A stretch of DNA of 64,000 nucleotides from Paludibacteraceae bacterium (lineage in GTDB: Bacteria > Bacteroidota > Bacteroidia > Bacteroidales > Paludibacteraceae): the NCBI GenBank assembly GCA_024401535.1, contig JAKSKX010000001.1, positions 1-64,000 of the forward strand, in the 5' to 3' direction. A program made the position numbers and the translations under genes. The notes below the pieces were generated by a model that worked only from the letters and a program-made list of their open reading frames with translations, made no database searches and was not told the origin of the DNA. Numbering within the stretch: the stretch's first letter is position 1; each line of letters begins with the position of its first letter. Positions 17,658 to 25,659 of the stretch are shown one piece after another.

Positions 17658-17688
17658 AAAGGACATACCTAATCGATACGCCCTTTTG
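17658..17688 (-). terminator. Terminator of the penicillin-binding protein gene
   Basis: An 11-bp stem with G-U pairs on the minus strand, followed by a T-run. Confidence 0.7.
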
Positions 17689-17712
17689 CAATGTTATTGA
17701 AGTTTTTAATAT

Positions 17713-20181
17713 TTACTCCCAGATTCCCTCTACGACATCTTCAACTTTGTCTGCGTTGCCGTTCGATGAACCTGCACAATCGTAAGTTTCCTTTACGTCA
17801 AATTTCTTTGTGCGGTCATAGTGTAGGGTAGCGTCGTTGAACACTTTATTCATATAAACACCCCAAATAGGAAGTGCAGTCGAAGAACCCTGTCCATTAC
17901 GTAGGTTGTCGAAATGTATGTCTCGGTCTTCTCCACCAACCCAAACACCTGTTACAAGGTCTGGTGTGTAGCCCATAAACCAACCGTCTGAGTTATTCTG
18001 TGTTGTACCTGTCTTTCCAGCCATCTGAGTTTCCCATCCTATCTTGTAGTAGTGCTTAGGTGTGCCTGGTTCCCAAGGACAAGTGAATGAGAAGCTTGAC
18101 GAACGAATACGCAAACCAGTACCTCCGTTTATTACTCCCTGCATCAAGGAAATCATCTTTTCTGTAGTCTCTTCGCTTAGAATCTCGTTCATTCGTGGCG
18201 AGAATGTGCTGATGATGTTTCCGTTGTTGTCCTCAATTTGTTCTACGTATAGAGGTTCAATCTGGATTCCATGATTTGCGAAAGCTGTATATGCTCCACA
18301 CATCTCGGCAATAGTTAGGTCACAAACACCTAGACATAGAGAGTAAACAGGCTCAATCTCCTGATTCTTTATTCCGAACGAGTGAAGAAGCTTCACGAAT
18401 CCCTCTGGGTGGTACTGCATCATGATACGTGCAGAAGTCCAGTTGTTTGAAGTTTGAAGACCTCTCTTCAATGTAATCATCTGGCCGATTTCCTTCTTTC
18501 CTTCCTCACCGTAAGGCACATTCTTTGGCTGCCAGATTACGTAATCGTTTTCTCCTCGTCCAGTCTGAACTTTTACAGAAGGCTGAGTGTTAGCTACCAT
18601 ATCGCAAGGGTTCATTCCTTGCTCCATAGCGTAGGCGTAAAGGAACGGCTTGATTGTAGAACCAACCTGGCGGCGTCCGGCAGTACACATGTCGTACTGG
18701 AAGAATCTGAAGTCAGGTCCTCCGACGTAAGCCTTTACATGTCCGTTCTTCGGGTCGATGCTCATCATACCGCTTCGAATAAAGTGCTTGATGTATTTCA
18801 ATGAGTCAAGAGGTGTCATCACAGTGTCTTTTGTGCCGTTTGCCCAGTCGAACACCTTCATTGACACTTTTGTATTGAAAGCCTTGCGTATTGAGTCTGC
18901 AGAACAGCCGGCGTTCTTCATTCTCTGGTATCTCTCTGTTAGGCGCATTGCCTTGTTCATCATTGAATCCACCTGTGCCTGTGAAGTCTTGTTCGAGAAT
19001 GGCGCACGCTTTCTGCCTTCCTTCTCCTTGAAGAACAAAGTCTGGATATGACCACCAAGGTACTCTCTGACAGCCTCCTCTGCATATCTCTGCATACGGG
19101 AATCGACTGTAGTGCGAATCTTTAGTCCGTCTGTGTAAAGGTTGTATGGAGTGCCGTCAGGCTTTGTGTTCTTGTTGCACCATCCAAACAAAGGATCAAC
19201 TTCCCATGCAAGGGAGTCCTCGTAATACTTCTGGCGATTCCATTTAGGGTAGTCCTTCTTGTTTGGCTTTTCTGCAGTCATAACTCTACGAAGGTACTCG
19301 CGGAAATATGGCGCAAGTCCCTCCTTGTGGTCAACCTTGTTAAAGTGCAGTGTTATTGGAAGTTGTTTTAGCGAGTCGCTCTCTGCCTTAGTCAAGTAAC
19401 CAGCCTTTGTCATTTGGTCGAATACAACATTACGGCGACCTGTGCAAGCTTCTATACGATTCTCTCTGTGTGGGTTATAAAGAGAAGGATTTTTTAGCAT
19501 ACCTACAAGCAGAGCAGCCTCCTCTATCTTTAGTTTGTCAGGTGTTGTGGAGAAATATACCTGAGATGCCGAACGAATACCAACAGCATTGTTTAGGAAG
19601 TCAAACTGGTTAAGGTACATAGTCATGATTTCTTCCTTAGTGTAGAATTTCTCCAACTTTGCAGAGATAACCCACTCTGTCGGTTTCTGCATGGCTCTTT
19701 CCATCTTGCTTCTAGCAACGTCAGTGTAAAGCTGCTTGGCTAACTGTTGAGTGATTGTAGAACCACCGCCCGAACTCTTTTGCTGAAGGATGACCGACTT
19801 GAAGATAGCACGGAACAGCGACTTGAAGTCTATTCCGCTATGCTCCTTGTAGCGCACGTCCTCTGTAGCAACAAGTGCTTTGACAAGGTACGGAGATAGC
19901 TCATCATAGGCTGTATATACGCGGTTCTCGCTTGATTGGAAGTATCGGCCAAGAATAGCGCCATCACAGGCATAGACCTCTGTAGCGAACTTGTTCTTTG
20001 GGTTTGTCAGCTCTTCAATTTTAGGCATGTGACCTAACGAACCATTGTTGATCATAGAGAAAATTGTGAACACTCCCACAACTCCAAGTATGAACAATAC
20101 CCAAAGTGCGATAGCAATTTTCCCGCTCAAACTTATCTTGCTTTTTTTCGCTTCAGTTTTGCTGTTTCCTTTATCAGACAT
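17713..20181 (-). CDS. mrcA: Class A penicillin-binding protein 1A (transglycosylase/transpeptidase)
   Basis: An 822-aa bifunctional peptidoglycan synthase. There is one N-terminal membrane anchor (about 22-45). The GT51 glycosyltransferase (about 70-240) has the catalytic-Glu motif ATEDVRYKEHSGID and SSGGGSTITQQLAKQL. The transpeptidase domain has SxxK (GSTIKPF), SxN (TSNNW) and KTGT (KTGTTQNN). It polymerises glycan strands and cross-links stem peptides in the periplasm. Its own promoter lies at 20219-20227. Symbol by homology class only. Confidence 0.95.
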   Translation of the reverse strand: MSDKGNSKTEAKKSKISLSGKIAIALWVLFILGVVGVFTIFSMINNGSLGHMPKIEELTNPKNKFATEVYACDGAILGRYFQSSENRVYTAYDELSPYLVKALVATEDVRYKEHSGIDFKSLFRAIFKSVILQQKSSGGGSTITQQLAKQLYTDVARSKMERAMQKPTEWVISAKLEKFYTKEEIMTMYLNQFDFLNNAVGIRSASQVYFSTTPDKLKIEEAALLVGMLKNPSLYNPHRENRIEACTGRRNVVFDQMTKAGYLTKAESDSLKQLPITLHFNKVDHKEGLAPYFREYLRRVMTAEKPNKKDYPKWNRQKYYEDSLAWEVDPLFGWCNKNTKPDGTPYNLYTDGLKIRTTVDSRMQRYAEEAVREYLGGHIQTLFFKEKEGRKRAPFSNKTSQAQVDSMMNKAMRLTERYQRMKNAGCSADSIRKAFNTKVSMKVFDWANGTKDTVMTPLDSLKYIKHFIRSGMMSIDPKNGHVKAYVGGPDFRFFQYDMCTAGRRQVGSTIKPFLYAYAMEQGMNPCDMVANTQPSVKVQTGRGENDYVIWQPKNVPYGEEGKKEIGQMITLKRGLQTSNNWTSARIMMQYHPEGFVKLLHSFGIKNQEIEPVYSLCLGVCDLTIAEMCGAYTAFANHGIQIEPLYVEQIEDNNGNIISTFSPRMNEILSEETTEKMISLMQGVINGGTGLRIRSSSFSFTCPWEPGTPKHYYKIGWETQMAGKTGTTQNNSDGWFMGYTPDLVTGVWVGGEDRDIHFDNLRNGQGSSTALPIWGVYMNKVFNDATLHYDRTKKFDVKETYDCAGSSNGNADKVEDVVEGIWE

Positions 20182-20218
20182 CTTGAATTATATTTTCGAT
20201 ATATTTGATACAATTTTT

Positions 20219-20227
20219 GCAAAGATA
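20219..20227 (-). promoter_or_regulatory. -7 element of the PBP1A gene
   Basis: The minus strand reads TATCTTTGC, an exact TAnnTTTGC match, 37 bp before the start. Confidence 0.7.
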
Positions 20228-20271
20228 ATAAAATAATTTTTCAATTTAGGTTTATACCCAATATAAATATC

Positions 20272-20306
20272 AAAACGAGGCAAGATTTTGTGTCCTGCCT
20301 CGTTTT
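20272..20306 (-). terminator. Terminator of the BspA-like gene
   Basis: Perfect 11-bp stem (AAAACGAGGCA with TGCCTCGTTTT), 14 bp after the gene's stop. Confidence 0.75.
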
Positions 20307-20319
20307 TAATAAGTTTTGT

Positions 20320-22230
20320 TTAATAAATACGTTTCCCGTTTCTCATAATCCAAAATCTGCCCTGCATATTCATGTATTTCATGATTTTTTCATTCGATTT
20401 GGAGTTCAAAAAATCAACTTTTGTCACATGATTATTCTTTGGTTCGACCGATAGAACAAGTTGGCTTAAACAGTATTCTGTCTCGGCGAAGATTATGATT
20501 TCATATTTATTTTCTATATCTTCGGATAGTGGACTTGTTGTTACAGTGTTCAGTTCTCCGCTTTCAATTTCAAAGTACTCGAATCCATCTTCGAATAGCG
20601 GGTGTTCGAACTCAATATATATTGTATGGTCGTCTTCTGCCGACGCTTCTCCGTAAGTGTGGTTTGCTGTAAAAGTCACCTCAACAGAATTGTCCTCGTT
20701 CATAACTGTATCGGCTGCAATTTCCAAAGTCTGCATTTCAGTCGTCACTTCAGTTGGCTCGGATGAGCAGGTTTTGTCTGTTCCCGAAATTGGAATGAAA
20801 CCTTGGACAATCTTTATGTCTGGATTGCCTTCTGATTGAGTGATAGCTATTGAGTCTGCTCTTGTTGGATTCCACCAGTACTTTTCGTCGAAAGTTAGCT
20901 CTTCACAAGTTTTTATCACTTCGTCTTTTTCTATGTTGAGCTTTGGATTGCGGAGTACAGTAATATCTACTTTTGCAGGGTTTGACTTGGATGTTGCGCT
21001 TTTTTGTATTACATACAGAGTAAAAGTCTTGTGAAAATCGTATTCTGTATCTTCAAAATTGTAACCTGTGAAATTGGGGAGAGGTTCTAGAGTGTTTTCA
21101 TTTCCTTCGGCAGCGTCAACTGGATCTGCGTACCAGAGTAGAGAATAATCCTCGCTTGACGCCAGAGCCAGACTGCCTATAGTTTCTGCGCTAATTGAAT
21201 CTCCTTCGCATATAGTCATGCCTTTTGCCAAAGGTGTTGGGAGGTCGGACTTGCTATATATAATGTATGCGTTCTCAGCAATGCAACCGTAGTCCTTGCT
21301 TCCTGATATAAGGTTCAAATTGCTGTTGTTGTATATTTCGCCAAGGCTTGTGCATCCTGTAAAGGCGTTGTCACCTATGAAGCTTACATTCCCAGTAACT
21401 GTAAAGTCCAAAAGCTTGTTGCAATAGGCAAATGCATAGCCCCCGATATTGGTAAGTTGTGACTCGCTATTGTTGTAAACGTGTGTTAGTCCGCAGTTTT
21501 CGAACGCTGTCTTGCCAATCTCCTTGAGACTGTTGGGAAGTGTTACTTCTGCCAAACTTGAGCAATTTTTGAACGCAGACACGCCTATTGAAGTCAAGCC
21601 TTCCGGCAAAGTTATGCTTTGAAGGTTCGTACATCCGTTGCACACGCCGTCTGGCAGAGTAGTGACACCGCTTGGAAAAGTTATATGCTTGACACCGCTG
21701 TTGTTATTGAACAGTCCCTGGTTGAGGATTGAAGTATTTTCATCAAAAGTAATTGTTCCATTGGCAATATTGGACGCGCAATAGATTGCGGCTACAGAAT
21801 TGCCGTTCTTTTCGTAGAGAATGCTGTTGCTTGCATAGTATTTTTCACCTTCATCCATTTCCAGAAGTTCAAGACTCCTCATTGACGAGAGAGCAGAGTT
21901 GCCTATGCTTGTTATTGTCTTGGGCAGATGCAGAGTAACCAGTTCGGTGCAGATGCAGAAGCAGTTCTCTCCGAGTCTGTTCACCGTGTATGTTTCTCCT
22001 TCATATTCCACAGTTTCCGGAATTGAGACATTACCTTTGTATTTGTACTGGTTGTGTTCTTCGTAAAGGTAGTCGTCATCCCCCTCCATAATGTTCTTGA
22101 AGGTAACCTCTGCAGTCTTTGTCGTTTTGTTGAGGTTATAGTATATTCCGCCTATTCCGTCAACATCCGGTTGCGCAAAACAAATATTCACTCCCGAAAG
22201 AGCGAATAATGTGTAGTATAGTCTTTTCAT
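20320..22230 (-). CDS. BspA-like leucine-rich repeat (LRR_5) secreted protein
   Basis: A 636-aa exported protein. The start at 22230 (MKRLYYTLFALSGVNICFAQ) gives a clean signal peptide; a longer frame to 22413 runs back into the upstream BASS gene and is rejected. Residues about 35-320 hold BspA-type repeats with the xxIxxxAFxxCxxLxxI pattern (SIGVSAFKNCSSLAEV; FIGDNAFTGCTSLGEI). The C-terminal half (about 330-620) is beta-rich and unassigned. It starts 16 bp after the BASS stop, so it is probably the third gene of a DUF4380-BASS-BspA operon. Such proteins often bind host or bacterial surfaces; the ligand here is unknown. Confidence 0.88.
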   Translation of the reverse strand: MKRLYYTLFALSGVNICFAQPDVDGIGGIYYNLNKTTKTAEVTFKNIMEGDDDYLYEEHNQYKYKGNVSIPETVEYEGETYTVNRLGENCFCICTELVTLHLPKTITSIGNSALSSMRSLELLEMDEGEKYYASNSILYEKNGNSVAAIYCASNIANGTITFDENTSILNQGLFNNNSGVKHITFPSGVTTLPDGVCNGCTNLQSITLPEGLTSIGVSAFKNCSSLAEVTLPNSLKEIGKTAFENCGLTHVYNNSESQLTNIGGYAFAYCNKLLDFTVTGNVSFIGDNAFTGCTSLGEIYNNSNLNLISGSKDYGCIAENAYIIYSKSDLPTPLAKGMTICEGDSISAETIGSLALASSEDYSLLWYADPVDAAEGNENTLEPLPNFTGYNFEDTEYDFHKTFTLYVIQKSATSKSNPAKVDITVLRNPKLNIEKDEVIKTCEELTFDEKYWWNPTRADSIAITQSEGNPDIKIVQGFIPISGTDKTCSSEPTEVTTEMQTLEIAADTVMNEDNSVEVTFTANHTYGEASAEDDHTIYIEFEHPLFEDGFEYFEIESGELNTVTTSPLSEDIENKYEIIIFAETEYCLSQLVLSVEPKNNHVTKVDFLNSKSNEKIMKYMNMQGRFWIMRNGKRIY

Positions 22231-22246
22231 ATTTGTCCCTTTATTG

Positions 22247-23206
22247 TTAGCTTTCCTTTTTCTTGTTGTCCTGCCTTTTGAATATGTTTGCAAGAATAGT
22301 TCCACTGATGGAGTGGTATGCGCACGAGATTGCGCAAGGAACAACACACAAAGGATTTGCCATGAAGAATGTGTTCGCAAGAACTGTGGCAAGTCCGGCG
22401 TTCTGCATTCCAACCTCTATGGATATAGTGCGTTTCTTTGGTGTGCTGAATTTGAAAAATTTTCCTATCATGTAGCCGAGTATGTAGCCTAGTGTGTTGT
22501 GGCAGAACACCACTGCCAAAGTAAGCATTAGCAGAGATATTCCCTTGTCAACTATAGGTCCGTGAGATGTAGAGACAACGCCTCCTACAATAAGCGCAAG
22601 TCCGATAACAGACAGGCTCGGAGAAACTTCCTTGATGCTCTTGAACTTTTCGTTTTCTCCGAAGTTGTGGTTTAGAATGAAACCTATGGCTACAGGGATC
22701 AATGTAACTATAAGGATGTTCTGGAACATTCCCCAAGCATTTACATCAACTTTCTCTCCTGCAAGTAGCAGAACAAGCAAAGGCGTTACAAATGGGGCAA
22801 GCAGGGTAGAGACCGTAGTCATTCCCACGCTGAAAGCCACATCTCCCTTGCAAAGATAGCTCATAATGTTGCTCGACACTCCACCTGGACAGCATCCTAC
22901 GAGGATGATTCCGACAGCAAGACTTGTGTCAAGGTTGAAGATTCTTGTCAAGAAATATGCGACAAGCGGCATGATTGTGAACTGGGCAAGTGTGCCGATA
23001 AGTATGTCCAAAGGGCGTGCCGCAAGAACCTTGAAATCCTGCTTAGAGAGAGTCAAGCCCATGGTAAGCATGATAAATCCAAGGATGCAAGTTTGTGTAT
23101 TCCCCTTCACCCAAGTGAATAATTCCGGAACTATCATTGTTACCACTGCAACAGCAATGATGAACAAAGATGTGTATTGGGTTAGAAAATTAGCCAGTTT
23201 CTTCAT
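22247..23206 (-). CDS. Bile acid:sodium symporter (BASS) family transporter
   Basis: A 319-aa inner membrane protein with about ten hydrophobic segments. BASS signatures are VGCCPGGVSSNIMSYL (about 103-118) and IEVGMQNAGLATVLA (about 262-276). Family members move bile acids, pyruvate, pantothenate or other organic anions with sodium; the substrate cannot be read from sequence. Its ATG overlaps the stop of the DUF4380 gene by one base (TAATG), so translation is coupled. Confidence 0.92.
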   Translation of the reverse strand: MKKLANFLTQYTSLFIIAVAVVTMIVPELFTWVKGNTQTCILGFIMLTMGLTLSKQDFKVLAARPLDILIGTLAQFTIMPLVAYFLTRIFNLDTSLAVGIILVGCCPGGVSSNIMSYLCKGDVAFSVGMTTVSTLLAPFVTPLLVLLLAGEKVDVNAWGMFQNILIVTLIPVAIGFILNHNFGENEKFKSIKEVSPSLSVIGLALIVGGVVSTSHGPIVDKGISLLMLTLAVVFCHNTLGYILGYMIGKFFKFSTPKKRTISIEVGMQNAGLATVLANTFFMANPLCVVPCAISCAYHSISGTILANIFKRQDNKKKES

Positions 23207-24162
23207 TACGGATTTACTTCTATGACAGTTGTGAAATGTTGAATCTCGTTTGGCTTGAGTGTTAGTGTTGGCGAGTGGAACTCTATTTCATAGAATCCCT
23301 TGTTCTCTATTGCATCATAGTAGCAGTAAACTTCTATAGGTGCGGCACCTTCCTCCAAATCCTTAGCCGGGAATTCGTCAGTGTGCAGTACCATGAACAC
23401 ATCATCGCGCTCAGAGAATACGGTATAAAGTCCGTTATTAGCGTACGAACAGAAAGCTTTGGCTGTATATACCGGAGTTGTCTCCTTCTCACCGATTCTT
23501 TTCTGTGCGTCAGCCTTCATTGCTTCCGTGTCGAAGTGGAAGTTAAACATGTTGTCGTATAGTTCGTTCTCCTCGAGTTTGTGTATTACCATTCTCTCGT
23601 AGTCGTGCGTAGGTCCTTCGACCTTGTAGCTTACCTTGTCAGTTACGAATGAAGGAACTGCCGAGACAGGCGTTCTCACGATGTGCCAGATGTCGAACTT
23701 CTTAGGTTGTTCAGCTGTGTTGGTAACGTGCGTAGTCATCAGCACCTTGCCGTCCGAAGTTATTTCGTACACCTTTGTCATCTTTAGTCCGGTCAATGGA
23801 CTTGGCTCGGATGTGATTGTTATTGATTCCTGTGTCTGTGACAATACCTTGAACCTGCCGTACGAGACGAATGGGTCTGGCGGCCACTTTATTGGGCTTT
23901 CTCTCTGCTCGATGTTTAGGTCTTGGTTCAGCCACCATTCGCTTTGTGGACCAATCCAAGTCTCTGCGCCGAAATACTGGATGAAGTCTGTTGTTTGAGG
24001 AGTTGGAAGAGGCGGATTGATTCTCCAGGTCTTCATGTCTCCCATAAGCAGGTTCTTGTTCTTGTATAATATTTGAGCTATTCTACCTCCGCAATCAAGT
24101 GCTATTTCTGCCTTGATATTACCTTTTTGAATAGTTGCAATTCTATGTTTTACGCCTTGCAT
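23206..24162 (-). CDS. DUF4380-family protein (mutarotase-like fold)
   Basis: A 318-aa soluble protein resembling DUF4380, distantly like aldose 1-epimerase/galactose mutarotase folds. Visible features are IALDCGGRIAQILYKNKNLL at the N-terminus, YFGAETWIGPQSEWW (about 66-80) and a C-terminal EIEFHSPTLTLKPNE strand. No signal peptide. The start at 24162 is chosen because the -7 element lies at 24215-24223; the longer frame to 24231 would contain the promoter. First gene of the three-gene operon, which hints at uptake of a modified carbohydrate or organic anion (inference). Confidence 0.75.
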   Translation of the reverse strand: MQGVKHRIATIQKGNIKAEIALDCGGRIAQILYKNKNLLMGDMKTWRINPPLPTPQTTDFIQYFGAETWIGPQSEWWLNQDLNIEQRESPIKWPPDPFVSYGRFKVLSQTQESITITSEPSPLTGLKMTKVYEITSDGKVLMTTHVTNTAEQPKKFDIWHIVRTPVSAVPSFVTDKVSYKVEGPTHDYERMVIHKLEENELYDNMFNFHFDTEAMKADAQKRIGEKETTPVYTAKAFCSYANNGLYTVFSERDDVFMVLHTDEFPAKDLEEGAAPIEVYCYYDAIENKGFYEIEFHSPTLTLKPNEIQHFTTVIEVNP

Positions 24163-24201
24163 AGTAAATAAAGAATTATTTTGTATTCTTAAAAATAGTT
24201 G

Positions 24202-24223
24202 TAATTTTGCTCTTGCAAATTTA
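24202..24223. promoter_or_regulatory. Interleaved divergent promoters of folA (+) and the DUF4380 operon (-)
   Basis: The plus strand has TAATTTTGC at 24202-24210; the minus strand has TAAATTTGC at 24215-24223. Only 4 bp separate the two -7 elements. Each matches TAnnTTTGC exactly. Confidence 0.75.
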
Positions 24224-24246
24224 CAAATCATTTTGAATATAAGGTT

Positions 24247-24744
24247 ATGAGTGATACTAAAATTTCCATTATAGTGGCTATTTCAGAGAACTACGCTATA
24301 GGTCGCAACGGCACAATGCCCTGGCATCTTGGTTCTGATTTGAAGAGGTTCAAAGAGATTACCACTGGTGGCGTGGTAATAATGGGAAGAAAGACTTACG
24401 AGAGCATAGGTCGTCCTTTGCCGAAGCGCGTTAATGTGGTAATATCTCGCAATATGCCGGAAACTGAGGGTGTGCTTGTGTTCCGCAGCATCGAGGATGC
24501 CTTGAACTCACCACAAGTCAAAGGACAGAATGTCTTTATCATCGGAGGTGGAGAAATCTATAAGCAGATGATGGACAAGGCTGACAACCTGTATATCACT
24601 GAGGTAAAGACAGTTGTGGATGATGCAGATACATTCTTCCCGGCAATAGACAATTTGAAATGGATGGAGGTAAACCGCATGTCGTACACTAAGGACGAAA
24701 AGAATGACTATGACTATGCGTTCGTTGACTATGTGCGCTTCTAA
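24247..24744 (+). CDS. folA: Dihydrofolate reductase
   Basis: A 165-aa cytosolic enzyme reducing dihydrofolate to tetrahydrofolate with NADPH. The substrate pocket IGRNGTMPWHLGSDLKRFK, the NADPH-binding VIMGRKTYESIGRPLP and IIGGGEIYKQM are intact. It is transcribed alone here, divergent from the DUF4380 operon, not beside thyA as in many relatives. A terminator follows within 30 bp. Confidence 0.96.
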   Translation: MSDTKISIIVAISENYAIGRNGTMPWHLGSDLKRFKEITTGGVVIMGRKTYESIGRPLPKRVNVVISRNMPETEGVLVFRSIEDALNSPQVKGQNVFIIGGGEIYKQMMDKADNLYITEVKTVVDDADTFFPAIDNLKWMEVNRMSYTKDEKNDYDYAFVDYVRF

Positions 24745-24772
24745 TGAGTAGTTTTTGGAATATACCGTAAAT

Positions 24773-24807
24773 GAAGGCGTGTTGGCTGTTTTGTCCAACA
24801 TGCCTTC
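24773..24807 (+). terminator. folA terminator
   Basis: A 13-bp stem with one G-U pair (24773-24785 with 24795-24807), then a mixed T-rich tail. Confidence 0.65.
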
Positions 24808-25205
24808 TTCGTGTATTTTTAATCGTAGAAACTCTTTGGTTGAGATGAGAAATTGCAAATAGCAGTACCAAGTCTGTTGTTATCGTTCGTAATGTAGTTT
24901 TTCTGTTTTGTTTCCGTTTGAGTGGCAGAAATCAATAATTGTTTTTTGGCCGAATCTAATACAATGACAATTTCAAGATGTATTTCTGTTTGTAAGAGTA
25001 GCCGATTATAGGTTTGACAAATAGAGATTAAACACAAAAATGGTTCAAAGACTTTTTGAAATATATCATTTGTGTTTTGTTTTGAATCATAACTCTTTTG
25101 CACAAAAATTGCTATTGTTTTTTGTAAAGTCTCTTATAGACTGTGATTTTTAGTGAAGTGTCAACTTTTTTGAAATTCAGAAAACAATTTTTCTTGTCAA
25201 AATGT
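24808..25205. other. AT-rich region between folA and the RNA gene
   Basis: A minus-strand reading frame of 94 codons (24819-25103) covers much of it but shows no coding character or start context. It may be decayed sequence. Nothing else is supported. Confidence 0.5.
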
Positions 25206-25237
25206 TTTGTTTGCGTTATATTTTTTATTATCTTTGC
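25206..25237 (+). promoter_or_regulatory. Full Bacteroidetes promoter of the RNA gene
   Basis: TTTG (-33) at 25206-25209, a 19-bp spacer, then TATCTTTGC (-7) at 25229-25237. No reading frame starts within 400 bp downstream, so the promoter appears to serve an RNA. Confidence 0.8.
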
Positions 25238-25241
25238 TCAA

Positions 25242-25562
25242 AAGAAAAATAGTTTTTAAGAAACAGAAATTTAAGAGGATTTTAAATACATATTAACATA
25301 ACAGCATCAGACTATCATTGTGGTCGTCAAAGAAATGAAGCGTAGGAAACTTATATTGTCTCTGATAAATACCACAGCAATGATGGTTGGCTTATTCGTT
25401 TAGGTTTTAGCCGAAGGAATGTTGCCAACATGGGAAATGAAGATAGAGCGATGCCATACACCTGCGGGTGTGGGCATTTTTCTTATTTCCCGTGGAGGTC
25501 AGAGACATTTCCTACGCTTCAACCTCGAGACGACCATAAGAAGGCTCACGCCCTTCTTTGTG
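25242..25562 (+). ncRNA. Free-standing structured RNA, 6S-like or Bacteroidales-1-like candidate
   Basis: About 320 nt between a full promoter and a terminator. Helices read by eye: 25321-25328 with 25529-25536; 25337-25349 with 25508-25520 (13 bp, perfect); 25357-25365 with 25499-25507 (9 bp, perfect); 25372-25375 with 25492-25495. A three-way junction follows, with arms 25386-25391/25424-25429 and 25432-25438/25485-25491, the latter capped by a GCC...GGC hairpin. The long closing rod with asymmetric bulges recalls 6S RNA; the promoter-RNA-terminator layout also fits the described Bacteroidales-1 motif. Neither identity is proven. Confidence 0.7.
25538..25560 (+). terminator. Terminator of the RNA gene
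   Basis: Perfect 7-bp stem AAGAAGG (25538-25544) with 25552-25558, then a short T-rich tail (TTTGTGTCT), immediately after the outer helix. Confidence 0.6.
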
Positions 25563-25567
25563 TCTGT

Positions 25568-25576
25568 TAGATTTGC
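25568..25576 (+). promoter_or_regulatory. -7 element upstream of the helicase gene
   Basis: TAGATTTGC matches TAnnTTTGC, 83 bp before the ATG at 25660. A terminator-like hairpin lies between. Confidence 0.55.
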
Positions 25577-25592
25577 CATATACCCATAATTG

Positions 25593-25634
25593 ATCCGATA
25601 GTTCCAACTTGATGCTGGAATTGTCGGATTTTTT
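25593..25634 (+). terminator. Terminator or attenuator in the helicase leader
   Basis: A 14-bp stem (25593-25606 with 25616-25629) containing two G-U pairs, a 9-nt loop and a run of six T. It ends 25 bp before the helicase ATG. It could be a second stop for the RNA gene or a regulated leader terminator. Confidence 0.7.
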
Positions 25635-25659
25635 ATTCATTTTTATATATAATTTGGTT

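Noticed and set aside
22231..22413. N-terminal extension of the BspA-like protein
   Set aside because: It overlaps the BASS gene in another frame and would bury the signal peptide found at 22230.
24163..24231. N-terminal extension of the DUF4380 protein
   Set aside because: It contains the promoter -7 element of the same gene.
24819..25103. A 94-codon minus-strand frame between folA and the RNA gene
   Set aside because: Low-complexity AT-rich translation, no promoter or start context, and no recognisable protein features.
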